DNA of 64,000 nt. Origin: an uncultured Parabacteroides sp. (GTDB taxonomy: Bacteria; Bacteroidota; Bacteroidia; Bacteroidales; Tannerellaceae). The translations under genes and the position numbers were made by a program. Positions 43,361 through 50,851 of the stretch are shown one piece after another. How positions within the stretch are numbered: position 1 is the first letter of the stretch; every line of letters starts with the position of its first letter. The notes under the pieces were generated by a model. That model saw only the letters and a list, made by a program, of their open reading frames with translations. It was not told the origin of the DNA and ran no database searches. Location of the stretch: contig CASFXH010000001.1 in assembly GCA_949298575.1 (NCBI GenBank), forward strand, positions 62,001 through 126,000, given 5' to 3'.

Positions 43361-45103
43361 ATGAAGGAACGTATCCCATATTTGCTGGTCCTGTTCGCCC
43401 TCGCCCTGTGCCTGTGGGGGTGTGGCAAGTCCGCGCCGGCCTCTTATCCGCCGACGCTCGTGGATGCGGCGCGTCTTTCGGAATACGAGGCCGAGCGGGC
43501 CTTGCCCCTCCTCGAGGCCCTGGCCGACAGCCTCGACCGCCTCGACGAGGAGGGCCGCGTCTATTACGACCTGCTCCGCGTCCGGGTGAACGACAAGCTC
43601 AACATCCGGGCCACGAGCGATTCCCTCATCCGCCGCGTCACCGCCTTTTACGAGCGCTACGGCGACCCCGACAAGCTGATGCTCGCCTACTACTACCGCG
43701 GCCGCGTCTGCTCCGACCTCAACGACGCCCTCCAGGCTGTGGAGTATTACCGCAAGGCGATCGAGGCCTCGAAAGGGACGAAGCAATATCTCTTGCTTTC
43801 CAATATTTACAGCCAACTTGGCGAGGCGCTCGAATATCAGAATATTTATGAGGAGGCCATCCCTTATTATCGAAAAGCTTATGACTATACGCTTTTGTCG
43901 AAAGACAGCGTGACGTTAAGTCTACCGATTCGCGACATCGCGGCGATATATAATGCGTTGGGAAAAAACGACAGCGCTTTGATCTATTATAAAAAGGCTT
44001 ATGAAACGGCTATAATCACAAGAAACAAGCCACGGGCATTGGAGATTTTGGTGGAAATGAGCGCCGCTTATCGGGATTTAGGCGATTTTCCCAACGCTTT
44101 CGCGCCCTTGTTCGTTTCCTTGGAAGATTCCGTCGACCGGAATATGAATCCGACCTATTATTCGCTTGGCAAACTTTACCTGTTGACCGGAAAATTGGAT
44201 TCCGCGGATTATTGGATGAACCGGGTCCGGTTGGGAGACGATGTGTATATTGATTCAGAGGTTTACAATTATTTAGGCCAAATAAAACTCTTACGGAAAG
44301 ATTATGAGCGGTCGGCCTATTATTATTCGCTTTACCAACAACGGCAGGATTCCATCGCGAAGATTGATGATTCGGAGGAGATTCGCCGGATGAAATCCCT
44401 CTACGATTATAATCTCCAGAAACAGGAAAACAAGCGGCTCGAGATGAAGAATGAACAGGGAAAGGTCTTAATTTTTCAAATTTTATCTGTCGGCTTTTCG
44501 ATTCTATCTTTGTTGGGATTTCTCCTTGTTTTGTCAGAGAGAAAGAAAAAACGCTTGGAAAATAAAATAGAGAATTTAAGGCAAGAACAATACCGGAAGA
44601 GTCTAGAGTATATCGAAAAAAACCAACAAAAAATTCAGGAGCTTGAAGACTCTTTGCGAAAAGCCCGTCAAGAGTCCGCTTCTCCAGAAGCTCAAAGTTT
44701 GATCGCCCTCGATAAAAGAGTTTTGGAAGCGTCTACCCGGGCGGCCGAATTGAGTCAGGAGAAACGTAAATTGATGGAGAAGGGCCTGGCTGAGTCGAAA
44801 ATCTATGCCAAATTTCATGATCCCTCAGCGAAAATAGAGGAGGAGGATTGGAAAGAACTTAGATGTGAGATCGATAAGCGCTATGATATGACGAATCGAC
44901 TGATCGCCCTATGTCCTAAACTCTCTCAGATAGAGTTGCGTGTTTGTTATTTGGTCAAGATCCGTATGACAGTGACAAATATAGCGAAACTCCTTAATTA
45001 TTCTGTGACAGCCATCTCTTCCACCCGCTATCGCCTTTACACTAAACTGACCGGTGAAAAGGGTTCTGCTAGAAAATTTGAAAAATTCATTCTTGATTTA
45101 TAG
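43361..45103 (+). CDS. Membrane-anchored TPR protein with C-terminal HTH
   Basis: 580 residues. A lipoprotein-like signal (LCLWGC|GKS), then about seven TPR repeats (residues 95-330; for example YYRGRVCSDLNDALQAVEYYRKAIEA), one membrane helix near 375-397 (VLIFQILSVGFSILSLLGFLLVL), a coiled coil and a C-terminal LuxR-like HTH (LSQIELRVCYLVKIRMTVTNIAKLLNYSVTAIS). This plan is common in Bacteroidota and implies a sensor in the periplasm and DNA binding inside. A TTG at 43346 is an alternative start. G+C falls sharply near base 43780 within the gene. It probably controls the genes downstream. Confidence 0.8.
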   Translation: MKERIPYLLVLFALALCLWGCGKSAPASYPPTLVDAARLSEYEAERALPLLEALADSLDRLDEEGRVYYDLLRVRVNDKLNIRATSDSLIRRVTAFYERYGDPDKLMLAYYYRGRVCSDLNDALQAVEYYRKAIEASKGTKQYLLLSNIYSQLGEALEYQNIYEEAIPYYRKAYDYTLLSKDSVTLSLPIRDIAAIYNALGKNDSALIYYKKAYETAIITRNKPRALEILVEMSAAYRDLGDFPNAFAPLFVSLEDSVDRNMNPTYYSLGKLYLLTGKLDSADYWMNRVRLGDDVYIDSEVYNYLGQIKLLRKDYERSAYYYSLYQQRQDSIAKIDDSEEIRRMKSLYDYNLQKQENKRLEMKNEQGKVLIFQILSVGFSILSLLGFLLVLSERKKKRLENKIENLRQEQYRKSLEYIEKNQQKIQELEDSLRKARQESASPEAQSLIALDKRVLEASTRAAELSQEKRKLMEKGLAESKIYAKFHDPSAKIEEEDWKELRCEIDKRYDMTNRLIALCPKLSQIELRVCYLVKIRMTVTNIAKLLNYSVTAISSTRYRLYTKLTGEKGSARKFEKFILDL

Positions 45104-45116
45104 CGGTTTGTGATTT

Positions 45117-45149
45117 CGCGAACAAAACGCGAACAAAACGCGAACACGA
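45117..45149 (+). repeat. Three phased 11-bp direct repeats
   Basis: CGCGAACAAAA at 45117 and 45128, then CGCGAACACGA at 45139. The 11-bp step is about one helical turn, and the block ends near where the -33 element of the downstream promoter (-7 at 45177) would lie. It looks like a regulator-binding site; the HTH protein encoded just upstream is an obvious candidate. Confidence 0.65.
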
Positions 45150-45176
45150 TTTTTAAGCCGCGAATTGTAACGCATG

Positions 45177-45185
45177 TATTTTTGC
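45177..45185 (+). promoter_or_regulatory. -7 box of the DUF3244-lipoprotein-barrel operon
   Basis: TATTTTTGC, full TAnnTTTGC match, 23 bases before the ATG at 45208. Confidence 0.6.
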
Positions 45186-45207
45186 AGCGCATAAAAACAA
45201 TTTTCAA

Positions 45208-45534
45208 ATGAAAAGATTCGTATTTCTAATTTGTGGTTTTTGTTTATTTTCTTTCTCCTCCCTTTTCGCGGAGAAAGCGAATAAAGGTGGAGGAAAGAAA
45301 TGTCCCCCATGGTTCCCGGTCTCTATTGAGAACGATGTCTTGTGTTTTAATCCCTTAAGCGCTTCGGCCTCGATCCAGATCCTGGATGAGCGAGGCGAGG
45401 TGGTTTATGAGGAGTATGTGAACATTGATCAACCGCAATTGTACACCATTCCTATTGATTATTTACCAAGTGGGAATTATACGCTCTTGGTTGTTAGTGA
45501 GCAAATGAATTATCAATTAAAATTTATTCTATAA
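45208..45534 (+). CDS. Small secreted DUF3244-like protein
   Basis: 108 residues. Signal peptide ending SSLFAE; the mature part WFPVSIENDVLCFNPL...ASIQILDERGEVVYEEYVN...LPSGNYTLLVV has the short all-beta shape of the DUF3244 family and ends without a sorting motif. The family is found next to HTH/TPR regulators in Bacteroidota; function unknown. It is placed behind phased repeats and a consensus promoter. Confidence 0.7.
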   Translation: MKRFVFLICGFCLFSFSSLFAEKANKGGGKKCPPWFPVSIENDVLCFNPLSASASIQILDERGEVVYEEYVNIDQPQLYTIPIDYLPSGNYTLLVVSEQMNYQLKFIL

Positions 45535-45549
45535 CTGATTAAAGGTTTT

Positions 45550-46428
45550 ATGAAAAAGAAAGTTTTAGTGTTGACTCTTTTGTCAACTGTGTTGGGATTT
45601 TCATCCTGCAGTAATGATTTGATTGAGCCTGAGATTTCAGGGAATGATTTGGATCTTTTGGCGACAAAATCATTAAATGTATCTAATGATACGATTTATC
45701 AAGAGAAAAAGTTTTTTTATAAAGGGGAAACTTATGAATATACAGCGACCCTTGTGAACGATTCTGTCATCCGAATTGATAATCCTGAAGTGGAAGAATT
45801 ATTAGAGGTGTTTGATCAAAATACTAATCTTGTGACTTATCTTCATTGGGATGGAATTCCTGAGTTTTTCGATAATCAAGAGGCGTTTAAAATGCAATTA
45901 TCGGGTATTATTGAGCGTGACAGTATGTTAATTCAACAGTATCGGGATTTCGGCATAGAACCTTATTATACGGGGCATGATTGGATTACTCCATATCCTC
46001 CGGCGCAAACAGATGACCATCAAATCGCAAATTTGTGGCTTTTCGATGATGAAAATTATGATGATTCTTATTATTGCTTTGAGTTAAAGACAACTGGATC
46101 GTCAAAAATAGAAGTTTCGCATCTTAAAGATTATGATTTGAATGATAAGACAACATCTCTAGTTGCGTATAATTTGGATTTTGCTGGTAGACGGATATTG
46201 TTTGAATTGTATGAGGATTCTAATTTTAGCAACCATAGTTTTTCTTTTATTGTATATCGAAATTCGGCTACGCAAATTGAAGGTGATTATATTTTAAAGT
46301 ATCCGACTGTTCCTGTGGATAAAAATCCTGGTGTTTTGGCTATACCTTGCTTGAAGGATTGGCGTGTGACGGGAACGAATGATTCTTGGAATGATCGGAT
46401 TTCTTCAATTAGAATAAGTTTAATGTGA
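45550..46428 (+). CDS. Lipoprotein of unknown function
   Basis: 292 residues, signal with lipobox GFSSC|SND. I do not recognise the rest, which is rich in Asp, Asn and Tyr; a charged, mostly beta character is likely. Codon use is clearly more A+T-rich than in flanking genes (runs of AAT, GAT, TTA), pointing to transfer or relaxed selection. It sits 15 bases after the DUF3244-like gene, and its stop overlaps the region where the next gene starts, so the three probably form an operon. Confidence 0.65.
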   Translation: MKKKVLVLTLLSTVLGFSSCSNDLIEPEISGNDLDLLATKSLNVSNDTIYQEKKFFYKGETYEYTATLVNDSVIRIDNPEVEELLEVFDQNTNLVTYLHWDGIPEFFDNQEAFKMQLSGIIERDSMLIQQYRDFGIEPYYTGHDWITPYPPAQTDDHQIANLWLFDDENYDDSYYCFELKTTGSSKIEVSHLKDYDLNDKTTSLVAYNLDFAGRRILFELYEDSNFSNHSFSFIVYRNSATQIEGDYILKYPTVPVDKNPGVLAIPCLKDWRVTGTNDSWNDRISSIRISLM

Positions 46429-46430
46429 TA

Positions 46431-46994
46431 ATGAGAATTATGCTTAAGAAATTCAGCTTATTAATTATTTGCTTATTCGCTGCGTTGTCCGCCCAAGCGC
46501 AATGGAGCGTTTCCCCGGAGTTGGGACTTTCGGCTTATCAGCGGCATCTTTACGAGTGGCGGCCCGGAATCAAGGTGGGCGCGGCGGTGGAATACCAGTT
46601 CACGCCGCTTTTCTCGCTGGAGTCGGGCTTGTATTATACGCAGCGGGGGTATTCCTATACGGATTTTACGGATTATGAGTACGTGACGAAAGAAAAGCCC
46701 TCGTTGTTGCGTCACATGTTCCAAATCCCATTGCGGGCCCGTTTCGCTTGGGAGGTGGCTGATGAGGTTCGTCTTTTCGTCGGTGCGGGACCATATCTTG
46801 GCCTGTTCTTCGCGAATGATTGGAGGGACACTTTCGTGCACCGGAATGACGATCATGGTCGTACGGTGGAAGGGGGGCTTTCCGTGATGGGCGGCGTCGA
46901 GGTGAAGCGCTTCTTTGTTCGCCTCGGCAGCGACCTTTCCTTCGGCGACGAGCGGTATCATGCCGAGACTATCTCGTTTGGTTATCGGTTCTAG
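46431..46994 (+). CDS. Outer-membrane beta-barrel protein (porin family, OMP_b-brl-like)
   Basis: 187 residues. Signal peptide ending LSAQAQ, then alternating beta strands typical of small eight-stranded barrels: WSVSPELGLSAYQRHL, IKVGAAVEYQFTPLFSLESGLYYTQRGY, HMFQIPLRARFAWEV, VRLFVGAGPYLGLFF and a final FGYRF with terminal Phe. Starts GTG 46425, ATG 46431 and ATG 46440 are all in frame. Last gene of the DUF3244 operon. The palindromic array at 47003 begins 8 bases after its stop. Confidence 0.8.
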   Translation: MRIMLKKFSLLIICLFAALSAQAQWSVSPELGLSAYQRHLYEWRPGIKVGAAVEYQFTPLFSLESGLYYTQRGYSYTDFTDYEYVTKEKPSLLRHMFQIPLRARFAWEVADEVRLFVGAGPYLGLFFANDWRDTFVHRNDDHGRTVEGGLSVMGGVEVKRFFVRLGSDLSFGDERYHAETISFGYRF

Positions 46995-47002
46995 AGAATG
47001 AG

Positions 47003-47459
47003 GGTTTGGATGGCTTCACGCGAGCGCTGCGCGACCTGTCCAAGGGTTTGGATGGCTTCACGCGAGCGCTGCGGAAGGCGTCCAGGGGCTTGGATGGCTC
47101 GCGCAGCGGCTGCGGAAGGTTTCCAAGGGCTTAGACGACCTCACGCGGGAGCTGCGCGAGGTGTCCAGGGGCTTGGATGGCTCGCGCAGCTGCTGCGCGA
47201 CTTGTCCAAGGGCTTGGACGGCTTCCGCAGGAGTCGCATGAAGGTTTCTAAGGGTTTGGATGGCTCGCGCAGCCGCTGCGCGACTTGTCCAAGGGCCTAG
47301 ACGGCTTCCGCAGCGCTCGCGTGAAGGTATCCAAGGGCCTAGACGGCTTCCGCAGCGCTCGCGTGAAGGTATCCAAGGGCTTGGACGGCTCGCGCAGCCG
47401 CTGCGCGACTTGTCCAAACGTTTTGACAGCCCGCGCGGGAGCTGCGCGGGAATTTTAGA
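47003..47459. repeat. Tandem array: eleven 41-42 bp units, combinatorial palindromic modules
   Basis: Units start at 47003, 47045, 47087, 47128, 47170, 47211, 47253, 47294, 47336, 47378 and 47419. Each reads GGCTTGGAtGG, a left half, a right half, then GTCCAAG. Left halves are CTTCACGCGAG (A), CTCGCGCAG (B) or CTTCCGCAG (C); right halves are the reverse complements a, b or c. The order is approximately Ab, Ac, Bc, Ab, Bb, Ca, Bb, Ca, Ca, Bb, Bb. Unit joints also form a dyad (GTCCAAG/CTTGGAC), so symmetry centres fall about every 21 bp. Homologous to 17716-18049. It fills the gap before the second DUF6261-like gene. Confidence 0.95.
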
Positions 47460-47487
47460 GGGAATATTAATTTTAAAATTATATACC

Positions 47488-48372
47488 ATGGCTAAACAAA
47501 TTAAATCTTTTAGTGAGACACAATTGACGGCGGGCGTACGGGTTTCTTTTCATGAAAGCGTGCGCAAATTGATTGAGAAATACACGCCGGCGGCGCTCCG
47601 TATCGAGACGCAAGTAACTGTTTATTTGGATAAAATCGAGGAGGCGCAGGAACTGATCCGCCGCCCGACGGCTTACGCGAGCACCCTGATTTTGCGGACG
47701 GACGACGACTTACGGGATCGCTTGGTGGGGACCGTGAGCGGCGTCATCCGGGCGCACTTGAACAGCCCGATCGAGGCGAAAGCGAAGGCGGCGAATACGT
47801 TGAGCGCGAACACCGCCCCGTACAAGGATATTCAACGTCATCAGTATCAACAGGAAACAGCCGAGATCGACGGCATGAACCGGGTGCTCGACGAGTACGC
47901 GGAGGAGGTCGCCGCCTTGCACCTGGAGGAAGAGGCCGCGGCCCTGAAGGAGGCGAACGAGAATTTCAAGCTAAAATTCGAGGCGAAGGCCGAAGAGGAA
48001 AAGGCCCGTCAGGACAACAAGGAGGTGGATACTTATAAGAAATTGGGCGAGGTTCGAGCGGTTTACGATGAGATCGTCCAAGTGGTCAACGCTTACGCGA
48101 TCGTCCAGCCGTCGGACGAGCTGGAGGGCTTCATCGACGACGTGAACGCCCGGATCAACCTCTATTCCAATATGGAAGGCGGTTCCTCGTCGGGCAAGAC
48201 GGAGACTGACGAGAAACCTTCCGGCGAGGAGCCGAAACCGGAAACGCCCGGCGAGGACACCGAAACCCCCGGCGGCGAGCAAACCACCCCGACCGAACCC
48301 GGTGGCGACGAGACGGAAGAGCCGCAGCCCGGCGTGGACAACGATGGCGACGGGTCGCCGGAGGTGGTCTGA
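47488..48372 (+). CDS. DUF6261-like protein with acidic C-terminal tail
   Basis: 294 residues, no signal peptide, start MAKQIKSFSETQLTAGVRVS. Residues 1-225 are helical, with a Glu/Lys/Ala-rich coiled stretch (about 135-185), and resemble the DUF6261 family. The last 65 residues are rich in Glu, Pro, Gly and Thr (PGEDTETPGGEQTTP), as in the paralog at 31683-32663. The frame continues upstream into the repeat array to 47260, but the ATG at 47488 follows the array and an A+T-rich leader. Function unknown; no obvious TAnnTTTG box in the leader, so transcription may read through the array. Confidence 0.7.
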   Translation: MAKQIKSFSETQLTAGVRVSFHESVRKLIEKYTPAALRIETQVTVYLDKIEEAQELIRRPTAYASTLILRTDDDLRDRLVGTVSGVIRAHLNSPIEAKAKAANTLSANTAPYKDIQRHQYQQETAEIDGMNRVLDEYAEEVAALHLEEEAAALKEANENFKLKFEAKAEEEKARQDNKEVDTYKKLGEVRAVYDEIVQVVNAYAIVQPSDELEGFIDDVNARINLYSNMEGGSSSGKTETDEKPSGEEPKPETPGEDTETPGGEQTTPTEPGGDETEEPQPGVDNDGDGSPEVV

Positions 48373-48396
48373 TATTCATATTGTTTTGTTTTTTTC

Positions 48397-48424
48397 GTAG
48401 AGACGATGTGCACATCGTCTCTAC
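48397..48424. repeat. 28-bp perfect palindrome of GTAGAGACG type (REP-like)
   Basis: GTAGAGACGATG is followed by TGCA and the exact reverse complement. Palindromes starting GTAGAGACG are dispersed repeats in many Bacteroidota and cyanobacterial genomes, as I recall. Only one copy is here. It lies 25 bases after the DUF6261-like stop and could also act as a terminator, since a T-run precedes it. Confidence 0.7.
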
Positions 48425-48476
48425 ATTGCCACCATTACCACCACCCAATGAGGGGGGGCAAACAATTGAATAAAAT

Positions 48477-48509
48477 AGGCCATGGGCTCCTCACGGATGC
48501 CATGGCCTT
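48477..48509 (-). terminator. Hairpin terminator of the fucosidase gene
   Basis: AGGCCATGG and CCATGGCCT form a 9-bp stem; on the minus strand an A/T-rich tract follows. It lies 40 bases after the stop at 48549. Confidence 0.6.
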
Positions 48510-48548
48510 CAAGTTTAATTAAATTTTAATTATCATGAGAACATTAAC

Positions 48549-50771
48549 TTAGTAAAAGTCGATTTCTCCAATCGCCGCGACACGACTGCCGCCCGCGATT
48601 TCCATGCTTTCCAATTTGACATACCGGCCTTCGCTCGGCGCCTTGAATCGGACGGCCCGCGGCGAGGGGTCGTTGATGAGGTTGCCCAGCTCGAAGGTCT
48701 CGATGGGGCGCCAGGTCTTGCCGTCGTCGCTGACGCTCAGGCGGCCTTTGGCGATCATGCCCTCGCCGTTCTCGGTCTGTGGGGTATAGATGAAACCGTT
48801 GAGCGAGAGGCGCTCGCCGAAGTCGATCGTGAGGGTATGCCGTGCGCCGGTGGCGTCGCTTTTCCAATAGGTCAGGGGGTTGGCGTCGATGGCGAGGGCG
48901 GCCTCGTGCTTGTCGGCTTCCGTGTCGGCACCGACGAGGGTCCACCCCGTTTTCGCATAGCCGATACGGGCCTCGTGGACGGCGCCCCGCTCGCCGTTGA
49001 GGATGGCGACGGCTTGGATCTCGGCGCTACCCGGCAGTTCGAAGGGGGTCTCGTAGCGGGTGGACTGCTCGGTCGGCTCGGTGCCGTCGGTCGTATAATA
49101 AATGGTATAGCCCGCGTTCAGGTTGCTGGCCGCGTTCTCGGCGATGCGGTTCCAGCCGAAAGCCTGGCGCGAGGGCTGGATCGTCACGAGTCCATCCTTG
49201 CCTCTCGAAGCCTCCAGGCGCGGCGGCCGCGAGTGGTAGTAGTGGGCGGAGATGGTGGCGATGGCCGGCGCGAGGCGCGACTCGATGACGCGGAGGCGCA
49301 GGCGGTCGGTCGTCACGTCGGGGAAGCGCAGGATGCGTTTGTAGCCGATGTTGGTCGCTTGGGCCACTTCTTGCCACTGGCCGTCGATCCACGCGTCGAG
49401 GGCGTGCGTTTCCACGCGCTCACCCCGTACGGCGATGGCTTCCTGGATGGCCACGCGGTTGATGGTCTTCGCCTCCGGGAGCCGGATCGTGATCTCGCCC
49501 CCCTCGGCGGGGAGCGTCACGAAGGAGTTCAGGTCGCGGTCGAGGAGGACGCGGTCGGCTTTCGCGTCGGCCAGCAGGTCAGTCCCGTAGGTTTCTCGGA
49601 TCCGTTTCCCGGCCTCTTTCAGGACATCGACGTCGGTCTGCGAGAAACGTCCCTCGCGGTTGGGCGGGATGTTGAGCAGGAAGATCGAGTTGCCGCCGAC
49701 CGCCCGTTCGTAGATGTCGAAGACGTCGTCGGCGCTACGCGTCTTTTGGTCCTCGTCGTCGCGGTAGAACCATCCCTCGCGGATCGAGGTGTTGGTCTCG
49801 GCCGGTTGGTAATGCAAGAATTTGCCGGCGTAGAGTTTTTCCCGGCTGCCGAGGTCGGTGTCGGTCAAGTCGTGGAAGACGGACATCGTGTCGGGGTTCG
49901 CCTGGTAGGGGATGACGTTCCATTCCGTGTCGCGCGTGCCGCCGGCCTCGTTGCCGCACCAGCGGGTGCCTTCGCGTCCGAAGACGATGGCGTTGGGGGC
50001 CAATTTCTGGATCAGCGTTTTCCACGCGTGGTAGTCGTATTGCTGGCCGCCCTTGCGCTTGGGGTGCGCGCCGTCGAACCAGACCTCGTCGATGGGGCCG
50101 TATTCCGTCAGCAGCTCAAACAGTTGGTTCATGAAATACTCGTTGTAATCGTCGAGGACGAATTCGAATTTCGTCGTGTCGGCGAAAGGCCTTCCTTCCA
50201 CCTCTCTTGGGATGACGCGCTTGGTCGGCTTGCTTAAATTGCCGTAAAGGCCGTCGGGGTTCTCGATGTGATAGAGGTCGGCAGGCGAGAGGTAGATGCC
50301 GAGCTTCAAGCCGTATTTCTTACACGACGCGGAGAGGTCGCGCATGATGTCGCCTTTGCCCTCTTGGAAATTGGTGGACATGATCCCGTGTCTCGTATAG
50401 CGGCTTTGCCAAAGCACGAATCCGTCGTGGTGTTTGGCCGTCAGGATGACCAGCTGGATGCCAGCCTCTTTCATCGCCTCGCACCATTGGTCCGTGTCAA
50501 GCGTCTTGAGGTCGAAAATCTTGGGATCTTCCATTCCCGTTCCCCACTCGAGGCGGGTAAACGTGTTCGGGCCGAAATGGATAAAGGCGATGAACTCTCG
50601 TTGTTGGGCCGCGAGCTGGTTGGCGGTCGGGACGACGTGGGCGGCTTTCTCGATAATCGTTTCTTGAGAATCGCCAGGCTCTATCGCGATCGTATTCTGG
50701 TAGGGCATCTTGTCTTCCGTGCCCCCGCAGGCGCACAAGACGCCCAGCAATAATCCGTATAATGCTCTCAT
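48549..50771 (-). CDS. GH29 alpha-L-fucosidase lipoprotein with carbohydrate-binding domains
   Basis: 740 residues. Lipobox VLCAC|GGT. The GH29 catalytic domain covers about residues 45-400: FIHFGPNTFTRLEWGTG, ILTAKHHDGFVLWQS, SPADLYHIENP, and the nucleophile Asp in DEVWFDGAHPKRKGG. A chitobiase-type C-terminal segment (YTIYYTTDGTEPTEQS) and an F5/8 discoidin domain (about 620-740; NPLTYWKSD, LSLNGFIYTPQ) follow. It removes fucose from host-type glycans such as mucin or Lewis structures at the surface or in the periplasm. It has its own promoter at 50797. Confidence 0.95.
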   Translation of the reverse strand: MRALYGLLLGVLCACGGTEDKMPYQNTIAIEPGDSQETIIEKAAHVVPTANQLAAQQREFIAFIHFGPNTFTRLEWGTGMEDPKIFDLKTLDTDQWCEAMKEAGIQLVILTAKHHDGFVLWQSRYTRHGIMSTNFQEGKGDIMRDLSASCKKYGLKLGIYLSPADLYHIENPDGLYGNLSKPTKRVIPREVEGRPFADTTKFEFVLDDYNEYFMNQLFELLTEYGPIDEVWFDGAHPKRKGGQQYDYHAWKTLIQKLAPNAIVFGREGTRWCGNEAGGTRDTEWNVIPYQANPDTMSVFHDLTDTDLGSREKLYAGKFLHYQPAETNTSIREGWFYRDDEDQKTRSADDVFDIYERAVGGNSIFLLNIPPNREGRFSQTDVDVLKEAGKRIRETYGTDLLADAKADRVLLDRDLNSFVTLPAEGGEITIRLPEAKTINRVAIQEAIAVRGERVETHALDAWIDGQWQEVAQATNIGYKRILRFPDVTTDRLRLRVIESRLAPAIATISAHYYHSRPPRLEASRGKDGLVTIQPSRQAFGWNRIAENAASNLNAGYTIYYTTDGTEPTEQSTRYETPFELPGSAEIQAVAILNGERGAVHEARIGYAKTGWTLVGADTEADKHEAALAIDANPLTYWKSDATGARHTLTIDFGERLSLNGFIYTPQTENGEGMIAKGRLSVSDDGKTWRPIETFELGNLINDPSPRAVRFKAPSEGRYVKLESMEIAGGSRVAAIGEIDFY

Positions 50772-50796
50772 GGTTGCTATTTGTTTTTGTTAGACG

Positions 50797-50805
50797 ACAA
50801 AAGTA
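50797..50805 (-). promoter_or_regulatory. -7 box of the fucosidase gene
   Basis: Minus strand TACTTTTGT, matching TAnnTTTGY, 25 bases before the start codon. Confidence 0.5.
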
Positions 50806-50851
50806 ACCTTTTTCTTCCAGATCATCCAACGACTTCGCGATGAAATTGGCC

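Noticed and set aside
46998..47489. Open frames on both strands through array 3, and an N-terminal extension of the DUF6261-like gene to 47260
   Set aside because: Steps of 41 and 42 bp alternate, breaking any reading frame pattern; the paralogous protein starts at the equivalent of 47488 without such an extension.
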